64,000 bases of DNA from Pseudomonas mediterranea CFBP 5447 (GTDB taxonomy: Bacteria > Pseudomonadota > Gammaproteobacteria > Pseudomonadales > Pseudomonadaceae). The notes beneath the pieces were generated by a model, which worked only from the letters and a program-made list of their open reading frames with translations, had not been told where the DNA came from and did not search any database. The stretch covers positions 620,001 through 684,000 of the forward strand of contig NZ_KN322986.1 of NCBI RefSeq assembly GCF_000774145.1, read 5' to 3'. Positions 32,620-41,555 of the stretch are shown piece after piece; positions within the stretch are counted from its first letter, which is position 1, and the number at the start of each line of letters is the position of its first letter. Position numbers and translations under genes: made by a program.

Positions 32620-34325
32620 AGCGCTTTCCATTCCAGCGGCAACCATTGCCAGTGGCCGTCCGGCTCGCTGCCTGCGGGCAGGGTCAGTGCGTATTTGCCA
32701 TAGCCACCGAGGGTCCGCAGTTTCGGAATCAGGTAGGTCTGTGCGGCGTTGTAGAACACCGGTTCCATGTCCTGGGGCAGGCTGTCCAGGGTTTCACGCT
32801 GCATCAGTTGCGCGATGGAGTCCGGGCCGAAGTAGAACGGCATCAGCAAGTCCTTGGGCACAACGTCGGCCATCGGCGGGAAGCGCTTGTCGAGGGTGCC
32901 GAGGGCCTTGTCCACCAGTTTGTCGTCGAGGGAGAACAGCAGGGTCGAACCGTGGCGCGCCAGGCTGACCCGCATGAACGCCTTGCCGGTGATGGCATCG
33001 GGTTGCAGCGAGTCCTTGGCCAGGTACGGGCCGAAGTTGGAGCTCACCTGGCGCTGCCAGTGGTGCATCGAGCCTTCCTGCTTCTCGACGACCGGGAACG
33101 CATGCTCGGCCACGTTGTTCTCATAGGCGCCGACCATCGACCCGAACAGGTTGCCCAGGTCGGCGTCGATCTTGCTGTCCTCTTCGTTCAGGCTGGCCAC
33201 CAGCAACGGCGTGTACAAACGCGAATCGGCATACCAGCACAGGCCCGCCGCACCGGCCATATGGTCGATCATGGCCTGGGCAGCTTTTTCCTCGGCACCG
33301 AGTTTTACCAGCAGCGGTTTCTGTTGTTCAGCGGCCAATGGCAAGGCTACGCAGGCACTCGCGCCCATAGGCATGGCTTGCCAGATCGGCTTGAAGTCGA
33401 AATCCGGTTGGTTCTCCAGCTCGTCCATGGCCAGGAAGCTGTGCCAGCCCTTGTCGTCCATGTCGAAACGCAACCCGGCGAAGTTCGGGATGAAACGCTG
33501 GTAGCCCATGGCGAGTACGCTGGCGTTGACCGAGATGCGTTGCTTGACCTCAGGCGCCTTGGGCGGCAGGCCGAAGGCTTCGGTGAAGAGTTTGTCGCCA
33601 TTGAGCAGCGCCGCCAGTGCGGTAGTGGAAACGGCACCACGCTCGTCGAACGCCCCGTTGGCCGGGTCATAGAGCTTGCTCGGATCGGACAGCACCACCA
33701 GCTTGTCGCCGTGGGAGGCGAACACCAGGGATTTGTTGGCGTTGTAGCTGAGCTGGTAGAGCGCGACGTCATCGCCGCCGACCTTCAGGTCGCTGAGCTT
33801 GCTCAATTGCGTATCGTCCAGGGCGACTTTTGCCAGCGGCTCCAGCACCTTGGCCAGCCCGCCGCGGTCCATCACCAACAGGAAATCCTTGAGCCGGCCA
33901 TCCGCACCGCGCCACAGCGCCACATCGGCCGGCTGGTCGAAGAGTTCTTCGATCAGGCTGTCCTGCAGCTTCAGGTCATGCTCGTAGATGATCCGGCGCA
34001 GGCTGCCGATCAACCCCAGGCGGTCGGCATGGGCCTGGTAATAGAAGACGAAATCCTCAGTGAGCGTGGCCTTGAGGAACGGCACTGCCAACAGGTCCTT
34101 GGGCAACTGGCTCAGGGAATGGGCTTCAAGCAGCCCGTCGGGACGACTCAGGCCGAGCTTTTCCAGCGCCAGCGCCGTGGGTGGCGCCTTGGGCTTGTGC
34201 ATGAACCAGCCCAACCCGGCGGCGACACCGGCCACCAGGCATAGCCCGATCAGCAGCGCCGGCCAGCGGCGCGCAGGTTTAGCGACAGGTGTCGGCACGG
34301 TCGGGGAAGCAGTGTTGTCGCTCAT
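32616..34325 (-). CDS. yfaA: YfaA-like DUF2138 membrane-anchored protein
   Basis: 569 residues. One N-terminal membrane helix (WPALLIGLCLVAGVAAGLGWF, split as residues ~23-43) anchors a large periplasmic part beginning PPTALALEKLGLSRPDGLL. It contains SFLAMDELENQPDFDFKPIW and CVALPLAAEQQKPLLVKLG; no catalytic motif is evident. E. coli yfaA belongs to the same DUF2138 family and lies in the same operon. ATG 34325 is preferred to GTG 34331. Overlaps yfaT by 4 bases. Confidence 0.87.
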   Translation of the reverse strand: MSDNTASPTVPTPVAKPARRWPALLIGLCLVAGVAAGLGWFMHKPKAPPTALALEKLGLSRPDGLLEAHSLSQLPKDLLAVPFLKATLTEDFVFYYQAHADRLGLIGSLRRIIYEHDLKLQDSLIEELFDQPADVALWRGADGRLKDFLLVMDRGGLAKVLEPLAKVALDDTQLSKLSDLKVGGDDVALYQLSYNANKSLVFASHGDKLVVLSDPSKLYDPANGAFDERGAVSTTALAALLNGDKLFTEAFGLPPKAPEVKQRISVNASVLAMGYQRFIPNFAGLRFDMDDKGWHSFLAMDELENQPDFDFKPIWQAMPMGASACVALPLAAEQQKPLLVKLGAEEKAAQAMIDHMAGAAGLCWYADSRLYTPLLVASLNEEDSKIDADLGNLFGSMVGAYENNVAEHAFPVVEKQEGSMHHWQRQVSSNFGPYLAKDSLQPDAITGKAFMRVSLARHGSTLLFSLDDKLVDKALGTLDKRFPPMADVVPKDLLMPFYFGPDSIAQLMQRETLDSLPQDMEPVFYNAAQTYLIPKLRTLGGYGKYALTLPAGSEPDGHWQWLPLEWKAL

Positions 34326-34358
34326 ATTCACAAGGGCCTGTTCATCCGTGGAGCGGAA

Positions 34359-35147
34359 TTAATAGTTGAAAGTCTTGACCAGCAAGAGATCGCCGATGGC
34401 GCGCAGGGGCACGACAAAGGTTTCGCGTTTCTCATTGACGGTGTTTTCGTTGAGCACCAGATTGATCTGCGAGGTGATCACCTCGTTCTGGTTGCTGGTT
34501 TCGTCGAAGTTATAGCCGCCGTCGCCGTAGTTGCCCCAATAATTCACATAGACCAGGTAGGTGCCGTGCATCGGCGCGGTCATGGTGAACATTTCGGGGC
34601 CGGGGCCATCGACACCGTCCGGGTCGAGGCCGCCGCCGTTGCTCAGCGCCGGCTGGCCGAAGAAGGCATGCTGGCCGTCGGGGGTGATGATGTGCAGGTC
34701 CAGCTCGGCCTTGGGGTCGTCCCAGCCCAGCACCACGCGGATCTGCGCCGGGGTCCGCAGGTTGTTGGCCTCGTAGAACTGCACACGCTTGAGGGACTTG
34801 CCTTCGGAGCTGCGGATTTCGACGCTGTTGGAGCCGGCACCGAACGCATACGGCCGGGCGAAACGGCCTTCGTCGTCGGTATAGAGATTCAGTGGATTGC
34901 CGTTGACCGCCAGGCTGTGGGGCGGACGGGCGGTGCCCATGGCCTTGAGTCGGCCCTCGATCATCGTGCGATTGCGCTGCACGCCCCGGTCGATGGGCGG
35001 CGTGGGATAGGCCACCTGCGGGTTTTCAGTGCGATCGAGCAAGCCGCTGTAACGCCAGCCGCCCACCGGCTCCGACATCTCGGCCGCAGGCTCCGCCCAC
35101 ACCAACGGTGCGGCCATCAGCGCGATCAGCAATGAAAGAAAACGCAT
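34359..35147 (-). CDS. YfaP-like DUF2135 periplasmic protein (copy 2, operon start)
   Basis: 262 residues from ATG 35147 with a GGAGG site just before it and signal peptide MRFLSLLIALMAAPLVWA. It mirrors the 24949-25791 copy: MSEPVGGWRYSGLL, LAVNGNPLNLYTDDEGRF, VVLGWDDPKAELDLHIITPDG and GTYLVYVNYWGN. It is the first gene of the operon, 34 bases before the DUF2138 gene. The two paralogues bracket the operon, perhaps from an old duplication. Confidence 0.88.
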   Translation of the reverse strand: MRFLSLLIALMAAPLVWAEPAAEMSEPVGGWRYSGLLDRTENPQVAYPTPPIDRGVQRNRTMIEGRLKAMGTARPPHSLAVNGNPLNLYTDDEGRFARPYAFGAGSNSVEIRSSEGKSLKRVQFYEANNLRTPAQIRVVLGWDDPKAELDLHIITPDGQHAFFGQPALSNGGGLDPDGVDGPGPEMFTMTAPMHGTYLVYVNYWGNYGDGGYNFDETSNQNEVITSQINLVLNENTVNEKRETFVVPLRAIGDLLLVKTFNY

Positions 35148-35455
35148 GTATGCCTCCTGCCATGCACAACGCAACCTGGCGCCCTTCCTCGGCGCATTGA
35201 TTATCTTTTTTCAGGTTTCGTCAGGAGCCCGCCATACGGGGGCTTTGGATGGCGCGAAGGTTAGCGATTCGGCGCGTTATTCACAATCGGGGAACGCGTG
35301 ATTCTGTGTGGGAAATCACGTCTTGGGGGGAGCGTGAGCCGATTAGCTAAGTTATTCGGCTCACGAAATGAGCCGAATACGGAAAGCGGTAGACATTCTG
35401 AGCGGGTTCGCGACCTGAGAGCCAACATATTCCCGACCCAATCGCCTATCAAACC

Positions 35456-35706
35456 GTGGCGAGGGAGCTTGCTCCCGCTGGACTGCGTAGCGGTCCCATC
35501 AAGTTGAGTACATTTCGCCTGACACACCGTAGAGGCCGGGTTTAGGGCCGCTTCGCGCCCCAACGGGAGCAAGTTCCCTCGCCACAAGAGCAATCATCGC
35601 ACCGTACCGCTGGGCTGCGTAGCAGCCGAATGCAATTCGTTGAGACGCCACGTGGCGGTTTCAGGGCCGCTTCGCAGCCCAGCGGGGATAAATCCCCTCG
35701 CCACAA
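35456..35706. repeat. REPIN tandem, family B
   Basis: Inverted pair at 35456-35585 followed by a second, partial pair to 35706. The 35148-35843 gap has no gene I can support; 35160-35450 shows only AT-richer sequence with a CGGCTCACGAAATGAGCCG hairpin at 35358-35376, and 35710-35843 should carry the xseB promoter. Confidence 0.85.
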
Positions 35707-35843
35707 GCAAGTAATCCAACAAAGCTCCTGCATACCTCATCCCACTGCTTGGCATACCGCTCTGCCCGCCCTGTCCTGATTTGCCCCGAACCCCCATGTC
35801 TGCTAGTGTCGCGCCGGTTTAACAGTCAACCGGAATAGCCGCC

Positions 35844-36086
35844 ATGGCCCGCAAAAAAGCTGCATTGGACTTCGAACAATCCCTGGCCGACCTGCAAACG
35901 CTGGTCGAACGGCTGGAGAACGGCGAATTGTCGCTGGAAGACTCGCTGACTGCCTTCGAACAAGGTATCGGCCTGACTCGCGACTGCCAGGCGGCGCTGG
36001 CCCAGGCCGAGCAGAAGGTGCAGTTGCTGCTCGAGCGCGATGGTGAGTTGACCGAAGAGCCTTTCGACGCGGAACAGCCTGAATGA
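35844..36086 (+). CDS. xseB: exodeoxyribonuclease VII small subunit
   Basis: 80 residues, usual size. The pattern LDFEQSLADLQTLVERLENG, LSLEDSLTAFEQGIGLTRDC and QAEQKVQLLLE is the family coiled-coil hairpin. XseB binds XseA (not in the window) to form the single-strand DNA nuclease. The stop overlaps the ispA start (ATGA), as in many proteobacteria. Confidence 0.95.
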   Translation: MARKKAALDFEQSLADLQTLVERLENGELSLEDSLTAFEQGIGLTRDCQAALAQAEQKVQLLLERDGELTEEPFDAEQPE

Positions 36087-36970
36087 TCGGCGCCTATCAG
36101 GCCAGCAGCCAGGCCCGGGTCAATGCTGCGTTGGGCACTTTGTTTAGCGCACCGAGCCCCGAGCTGGCGCGCCTGTACGAAGCCATGCGCTATAGCGTGA
36201 TGAACGGCGGCAAGCGTGTGCGGCCGCTGCTGGCCTATGCCGCATGCGAAGCACTGGGCGGCGCGGCCGAACAGGCCAACGGCGCAGCGTGCGCGGTGGA
36301 GCTGATCCACGCTTATTCCCTGGTGCACGACGACCTGCCGGCCATGGACGACGACGACCTGCGTCGCGGCCAGCCGACCACCCACAAACAATTCGACGAA
36401 GCCTGCGCGATCCTGGCCGGCGATGGTTTGCAGAGCCTGGCCTTCAGCGCCCTGCTCGACCCGGCCCTCAGCGACTGCCCGGCGCAGATCCGCCTGGACA
36501 TGGTCAGCGCCCTGGCGCTGGCGGCAGGCCCCGCCGGCATGGTCGGCGGCCAGGCCATCGACCTGGGTTCGGTCGGCCTGAAGCTGGATCAGGGCGCGCT
36601 GGAATACATGCACCGGCACAAGACCGGGGCCTTGATCGAGGCCAGCGTCAAGCTTGGCGCCCTCGCCAGCGGCCGGGCCACGGCTGAACACTTGCAAGCC
36701 TTGCAGAGCTACGCCCGGGCCATCGGCCTGGCGTTCCAGGTGCAGGACGATATCCTCGACGTCGAAAGCGATACCCAGACCCTGGGCAAGCGCCAGGGTG
36801 CCGACATCGCCCGTGACAAGCCGACCTACCCGGCCCTGCTGGGCCTCGACGCCGCCAAGGCCTACGCCCTGGAGTTGCGCGACCAGGCCCTGGAAGCGTT
36901 GCGACCGTTTGACGCGGCGGCCGAACCGTTGCGCGAGCTGGCGCGCTATATCGTCGAACGACGCAGCTGA
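36083..36970 (+). CDS. ispA: farnesyl diphosphate synthase
   Basis: 295 residues. The first Asp-rich motif is VHDDLPAMDDDDLRRGQPT near residues 81-99 and the second is QVDDILDVESDT (here FQVQDDILDVESD) near 220. It condenses IPP with DMAPP/GPP to farnesyl diphosphate for quinones and undecaprenyl phosphate. It shares the operon with xseB and dxs, so precursor supply and use are linked. Confidence 0.97.
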   Translation: MIGAYQASSQARVNAALGTLFSAPSPELARLYEAMRYSVMNGGKRVRPLLAYAACEALGGAAEQANGAACAVELIHAYSLVHDDLPAMDDDDLRRGQPTTHKQFDEACAILAGDGLQSLAFSALLDPALSDCPAQIRLDMVSALALAAGPAGMVGGQAIDLGSVGLKLDQGALEYMHRHKTGALIEASVKLGALASGRATAEHLQALQSYARAIGLAFQVQDDILDVESDTQTLGKRQGADIARDKPTYPALLGLDAAKAYALELRDQALEALRPFDAAAEPLRELARYIVERRS

Positions 36971-37083
36971 TACGGGGTCAACCCTTCAGACTGCGTATCG
37001 GCCAAGTTCCGGCCAACGCGTGGGCAGCTTGCGATGCATAAGGTAAACTGCCGCCTCTTTCTATACCTATAACGATTCGCCTG

Positions 37084-38982
37084 ATGCCCACGACGTTTCA
37101 AGAGATTCCCCGCAAACGCCCGACCACGCCCCTGCTGGACCGCGCCAACACGCCGGACGGCTTGCGTCGGCTGGGTGAAGCCGAGCTGGAAACCCTGGCC
37201 GATGAGTTGCGCCTGGAACTGCTTTATACGGTCGGCCAGACCGGTGGGCACTTCGGTGCCGGCCTGGGCGTCATCGAGCTGACCATCGCGCTGCATTACG
37301 TATTCGACACCCCGGACGACCGGCTGGTGTGGGACGTCGGCCATCAGGCCTACCCGCACAAGATCCTCACCGGTCGCCGCGAGCGCATGGGCACGCTGCG
37401 CCAAAAGGACGGCATCGCCGCTTTCCCTCGGCGCTCCGAGAGCGAGTACGACACCTTTGGCGTTGGCCATTCCAGCACCTCCATCAGCGCTGCGCTGGGC
37501 ATGGCCATTGCCGCCCGCCTGCAGAACAGTGACCGCAAGGCGATTGCCGTAATCGGCGACGGCGCCCTGACGGCGGGCATGGCTTTCGAGGCGCTGAACC
37601 ACGCGCCGGAAGTCAACGCCAACATGCTGGTGATCCTCAACGACAACGACATGTCGATCTCGCGCAATGTCGGCGGCTTGTCCAATTACCTGGCAAAGAT
37701 CCTTTCCAGCCGCACCTACGCCAGCATGCGCGAAGGCAGCAAGAAGGTCCTGTCGCGCCTGCCCGGCGCCTGGGAAATCGCCCGCCGCACCGAGGAATAC
37801 GCCAAGGGCATGCTGGTCCCCGGCACGCTGTTCGAAGAACTGGGCTGGAACTACATCGGCCCGATCGACGGTCATGACCTGCCGACGCTGATCGCCACCC
37901 TGCGCAACATGCGCGACCTCAAGGGCCCACAGTTCCTGCACGTGGTAACCAAGAAAGGCAAGGGCTTCGCCCCGGCGGAAGTCGACCCCATCGGTTACCA
38001 CGCCATCACCAAGCTCGAACCGCTGGATGCCCCGGCCTCCGCCCCGAAAAAGGCCGGTGGCCCCAAGTATTCCGCCGTATTCGGCCAATGGCTGTGCGAC
38101 ATGGCCGCCACGGACCCGCGTCTGGTGGGGATTACCCCGGCCATGAAGGAAGGCTCCGACCTGGTGGCCTTCAGCGAACGCTACCCACAGCGCTACTTCG
38201 ACGTGGCGATTGCCGAGCAGCACGCCGTGACCCTCGCCGCCGGCATGGCATGCGAAGGGGCAAAACCGGTGGTGGCGATCTACTCGACCTTCCTGCAGCG
38301 CGGTTACGACCAGTTGGTGCATGACGTCGCGGTGCAGAATCTCGATGTGCTGTTCGCCATCGACCGCGCCGGCCTGGTGGGCGAAGACGGCCCGACGCAC
38401 GCCGGCAGCTTCGATCTTTCCTTCCTGCGCTGCATCCCCGGCATGCTGGTGATGACCCCGAGCGATGAAAACGAGCTGCGCAAGATGCTCACCACCGGCC
38501 ACCTGTTCAATGGCCCGGCGGCGGTGCGCTATCCCCGTGGCAGCGGACCGAACGCAACCATCGAGGCCACTCTGGAGCCGATTGAAATCGGCAAGGGCGT
38601 GCTCCGCCGCCAGGGCAAGCAGACCGCCCTGCTGGTGTTCGGCGTACAACTGGCCGAGGCCATGAAAGTCGCACAGACACTGGACGCCACCGTCGTGGAC
38701 ATGCGCTTCGTCAAACCCCTGGACGAAGCCCTGGTCCGCGAAATGGCCGCCGGCCATGAGCTGCTGGTGACCATCGAGGAAAACGCCATCATGGGCGGTG
38801 CCGGTGCGGCGGTCAGTGAATTCCTGGCCCGGGAGAACATCCTCAAGCCGGTGCTGCACCTGGGCCTGCCGGACATCTACGTCGAACACGCCAAGCCGGC
38901 GCAGATGCTGGCCGAGTGTGGCTTGGACGAGGCCGGGATCGAAGCATCCGTGCGCCAGCGGTTGCAGCTACTGGGCCTGTAA
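37084..38982 (+). CDS. dxs: 1-deoxy-D-xylulose-5-phosphate synthase
   Basis: 632 residues, full length. The TPP motif IGDGALTAGMAFEALNHA ... LNDNDMSIS is near residues 158-200; the transketolase centre FAIDRAGLVGEDGPTHAG and the C-terminal domain VRYPRGSGP are intact. It makes DXP from pyruvate and glyceraldehyde 3-phosphate, the first step of the MEP pathway. It follows ispA by 113 bases, with a CTATACCTATAACG stretch that may be its own promoter. Confidence 0.98.
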   Translation: MPTTFQEIPRKRPTTPLLDRANTPDGLRRLGEAELETLADELRLELLYTVGQTGGHFGAGLGVIELTIALHYVFDTPDDRLVWDVGHQAYPHKILTGRRERMGTLRQKDGIAAFPRRSESEYDTFGVGHSSTSISAALGMAIAARLQNSDRKAIAVIGDGALTAGMAFEALNHAPEVNANMLVILNDNDMSISRNVGGLSNYLAKILSSRTYASMREGSKKVLSRLPGAWEIARRTEEYAKGMLVPGTLFEELGWNYIGPIDGHDLPTLIATLRNMRDLKGPQFLHVVTKKGKGFAPAEVDPIGYHAITKLEPLDAPASAPKKAGGPKYSAVFGQWLCDMAATDPRLVGITPAMKEGSDLVAFSERYPQRYFDVAIAEQHAVTLAAGMACEGAKPVVAIYSTFLQRGYDQLVHDVAVQNLDVLFAIDRAGLVGEDGPTHAGSFDLSFLRCIPGMLVMTPSDENELRKMLTTGHLFNGPAAVRYPRGSGPNATIEATLEPIEIGKGVLRRQGKQTALLVFGVQLAEAMKVAQTLDATVVDMRFVKPLDEALVREMAAGHELLVTIEENAIMGGAGAAVSEFLARENILKPVLHLGLPDIYVEHAKPAQMLAECGLDEAGIEASVRQRLQLLGL

Positions 38983-38987
38983 CACTT

Positions 38988-39123
38988 ACCTGTGGGAGCG
39001 AGCTTGCTCGCGATGGCGATGTGTCAGTCGATAGCTGTTTTGGACGATATACCGCCATCGCGAGCAGGCTCGCTCCCACAGAGGAATGCATTTCAATTGT
39101 GAGAGCGAGCCTGCTCGCGATAG
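38988..39123. repeat. REP cluster, family A (three units)
   Basis: TGTGGGAGCGAGCTTGCTCG, its inverted partner and a third unit (GTGAGAGCGAGCCTGCTCG) fill the gap between dxs and the converging membrane-protein gene. Confidence 0.9.
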
Positions 39124-39138
39124 GGACGCCGCGGTCTT

Positions 39139-39558
39139 TCAGCCGAGCTGACGCGGAAGGCGATACAGGTAGAACAGCACTGCGGAGGACAAGGCCAGCA
39201 ACATCAGAGGCACGGCCTCCAGACCCACGAATACCGCCAGGGCACCGATCCAGGCCGGCAACCCGGCAGCCAGGAAGGCCGCACGTCGACGGGCCGACAA
39301 TGTGATCCAGGCCTGGGGCTCCTCGGGGGTATCGAGGGCATTCTGGGTGGCGATCAAGGCGTGTTTGTATGCGCCGAAGAATCGCAGGCTGACGAACATC
39401 GAGGCCACGCCAGCGATGAACAGCGGCATCGCCAGCACCGGCAGGATCGCTTCGCCCTGGCCGAAGACCAGGTTGATCACGAACAGCGGCAGCAACGCCA
39501 ACGCCAGGTATTTCCACCAGCTGATGGACAGCCGTCGCCGCACCTGACCCCGCGTCAC
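39139..39558 (-). CDS. small membrane protein coupled to ribA
   Basis: 139 residues from GTG 39558, overlapping the ribA stop by four bases (GTGA). Four hydrophobic segments are visible (YLALALLPLFVINLVFG, AILPVLAMPLFIAGVASMF, AAGLPAWIGALAVFVGL, PLMLLALSSAVLFYLY). I do not recognise the family. Coupling to ribA is the only hint to function. Confidence 0.82.
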   Translation of the reverse strand: MTRGQVRRRLSISWWKYLALALLPLFVINLVFGQGEAILPVLAMPLFIAGVASMFVSLRFFGAYKHALIATQNALDTPEEPQAWITLSARRRAAFLAAGLPAWIGALAVFVGLEAVPLMLLALSSAVLFYLYRLPRQLG

Positions 39559-40172
39559 GCCCGGTCGACCTCGCCCTGGTGCTCATTGCCCATCATGTGG
39601 TCGAGCTTGCTGGCCTTGGTCGCCAGGTACAGCTTGTTGTGGGGATTATGGCCGGTGTGCAGCGGCACCCGCTCCGCCACCACGATGCCCATTTCGGTCA
39701 ACGCCTTGACCTTGCGCGGGTTGTTGGTCATCAACCGCAGGGACTTGACGCCCAGGTGTTCGAGCATGGGCAGGCAGATGCTGTAGTCACGCAGGTCGGC
39801 GGCAAACCCGAGGCGCTCGTTGGCTTCCACGGTATCGGCACCGCCATCCTGCAATTCATAGGCACGGATCTTGTTCAACAGACCGATGCCACGCCCTTCC
39901 TGGCGCAAGTACAGCAACACACCTCGCCCTTCGCGGGCAATGGCCTGCAGCGCGGCTTCGAGTTGCGAACCGCAGTCGCAGCGTTGGCTGAACAGGGCAT
40001 CGCCCGTCAGGCATTCGGAGTGCAAGCGGCCCAATACCGGAGCACCGTCGGCAATATCACCCAGGCTCAGCACAACGTGCTCGCGGCCGGTGGCCTCATC
40101 CAGAAAACCATGCATGGTGAATTGCGCAAAGGGCGTTGGCAGCTTGGAAGCGGCAACAAAAACGACAGGCAC
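39555..40172 (-). CDS. ribA: GTP cyclohydrolase II
   Basis: 205 residues. The zinc Cys cluster is in CLTGDALFSQRCDCGSQL near residues 54-67 and the catalytic loop in LRQEGRGIGLLNKI near 94-107. It opens the GTP ring in the first step of riboflavin synthesis. It is the intact partner for the RibBA at 43714, whose own cyclohydrolase half looks dead. Confidence 0.97.
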   Translation of the reverse strand: MPVVFVAASKLPTPFAQFTMHGFLDEATGREHVVLSLGDIADGAPVLGRLHSECLTGDALFSQRCDCGSQLEAALQAIAREGRGVLLYLRQEGRGIGLLNKIRAYELQDGGADTVEANERLGFAADLRDYSICLPMLEHLGVKSLRLMTNNPRKVKALTEMGIVVAERVPLHTGHNPHNKLYLATKASKLDHMMGNEHQGEVDRA

Positions 40173-40281
40173 CGGTGTGCTCCTGATCTAGTACTGGAGA
40201 TTCGCAGAGGAGCGCATTGTAACAGCAGGTCCCGGGAGACGCTCAGGCTGAATTATCGACTATTACTATCGACAAGATTGA

Positions 40282-41040
40282 TTAAGGCTTCGGCGGCTTA
40301 CCGTGCTCATCGAAAGGATAAGGTTGTTTCCAGCGCTCGAAAATCGGCTTCAACTGGCCACTCTTTACCAATACCTCCATGCGCCGGTCGAACAGCGCAC
40401 GCAACGCGCGCCCGTTTTCGTTGTTGGCGAAGCCCAGGTACAGCGGCAGGTTGATCAATGGCGAGAGCTTGTACTGTTGGGGATTGTCGGCCTTGGCGAG
40501 CACGCCCTGGATCTCCATCAGGGCGTCGATGTAGAAATCGGCCCGATCGTGGGCCAGCATCGGCAAAATCCCTACCGCGCGATGGATTTCATTGAAGCGC
40601 CTGATGTTGGGCAGGTAGCTGTTGTATTCGTACCCGCGCATCCATACCAGCCGATAATTGCCGATCGTCTCCAACGTGGGTGACGGCTTGGAGGCCAGCC
40701 CCAAGGCATAGATATGATCGACGTCGTAGTGCCACTGGGGATAGAGCAGCCCTTCGGTTTCATCGCGATAGGCTCCGACCTGTGCATCGGCCTCGCCGCG
40801 CTGCACCAAGCCGATCGAACGGGTATAGGGGACGCTGCGGATCTCCAGCTTCACGCCTTCGGGCTCGAACACCTCACGCAGGATGTCCCAGGCCATGCCC
40901 CGGCCATCAGCCTCGGTATAGTCGCTCCACTCCTCGCTGGCCGCGCGGATCTTGCCGGGCAGCGGCGTCGGCTCGGCCGCCAGAACGCCGAGGCAAGCCC
41001 CTAGACACAGCAACAGCAACAGCGCTCGGCTTACGCCCAT
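40282..41040 (-). CDS. periplasmic substrate-binding protein, PBPb family
   Basis: 252 residues with signal peptide (ALLLLLCLGACLGVLA). The pattern AASEEWSDYTEADGRGMAWDI, VQRGEADAQVGAYRDETEGLLY and KSGQLKPIFERWKQ is that of SBP_bac_3 proteins that act alone, without linked transporter genes. The ligand is unknown. It follows pgpA on the minus strand after 11 bases, so co-transcription with the thiL-pgpA group is likely. The upstream frame is open to 41259 but overlaps pgpA; ATG 41040 fits the signal peptide. Confidence 0.86.
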   Translation of the reverse strand: MGVSRALLLLLCLGACLGVLAAEPTPLPGKIRAASEEWSDYTEADGRGMAWDILREVFEPEGVKLEIRSVPYTRSIGLVQRGEADAQVGAYRDETEGLLYPQWHYDVDHIYALGLASKPSPTLETIGNYRLVWMRGYEYNSYLPNIRRFNEIHRAVGILPMLAHDRADFYIDALMEIQGVLAKADNPQQYKLSPLINLPLYLGFANNENGRALRALFDRRMEVLVKSGQLKPIFERWKQPYPFDEHGKPPKP

Positions 41041-41051
41041 GCCTGGATCCC

Positions 41052-41555
41052 TCAGGTAAGACACCACACCAGTCCTTGCATTGCCAGCCAGGCAAACACC
41101 CCGGCCAGGATATCGTCGAGCATGATGCCGACGCCTCCGTGGACATGCCGGTCGATCCAGCGGATCGGCCATGGTTTGAGAATATCGAAGAAGCGGAACA
41201 CCAGGAAACCCGCCAACAGCCAGTACCAGCCTTCCGGCACCAGCCACAGGGTAATCCACATCCCGACCATTTCATCCCAGACGATCCCTTCATGATCGTG
41301 CACGCGCAGGTCGTCCGCCACCTTGCCACACAGCCAGAAGCCGAACAGCATGGTGATACCAAGCATCAGCCAGTAACCCCAGTCCGGCAACATCTGCCAC
41401 AACGGTATGAAGGGTAGCGCAACCAGCGAACCCCATGTACCTGGCGCCTTGGGTAAAGTGCCTGAACCGAAGCCAAATGCCAGGAAATGCCAGGGATTAC
41501 GCCAGACCGAGGGAGGTACGAACTCGGCTGGAACCTGGTTGGGATGATCTGTCAC
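41052..41555 (-). CDS. pgpA: phosphatidylglycerophosphatase A
   Basis: 167 residues, with the family sequence FGFGSGTLPKAPGTWGSLVA near the N-terminus, VWDEMVGMWITLW in the middle, FRFFDILKPWPIRWID and DDILAGVFAWLAMQ at the end; the acidic residues hold Mg. It dephosphorylates phosphatidylglycerol phosphate. GTG 41555 overlaps the thiL stop. Confidence 0.96.
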   Translation of the reverse strand: MTDHPNQVPAEFVPPSVWRNPWHFLAFGFGSGTLPKAPGTWGSLVALPFIPLWQMLPDWGYWLMLGITMLFGFWLCGKVADDLRVHDHEGIVWDEMVGMWITLWLVPEGWYWLLAGFLVFRFFDILKPWPIRWIDRHVHGGVGIMLDDILAGVFAWLAMQGLVWCLT

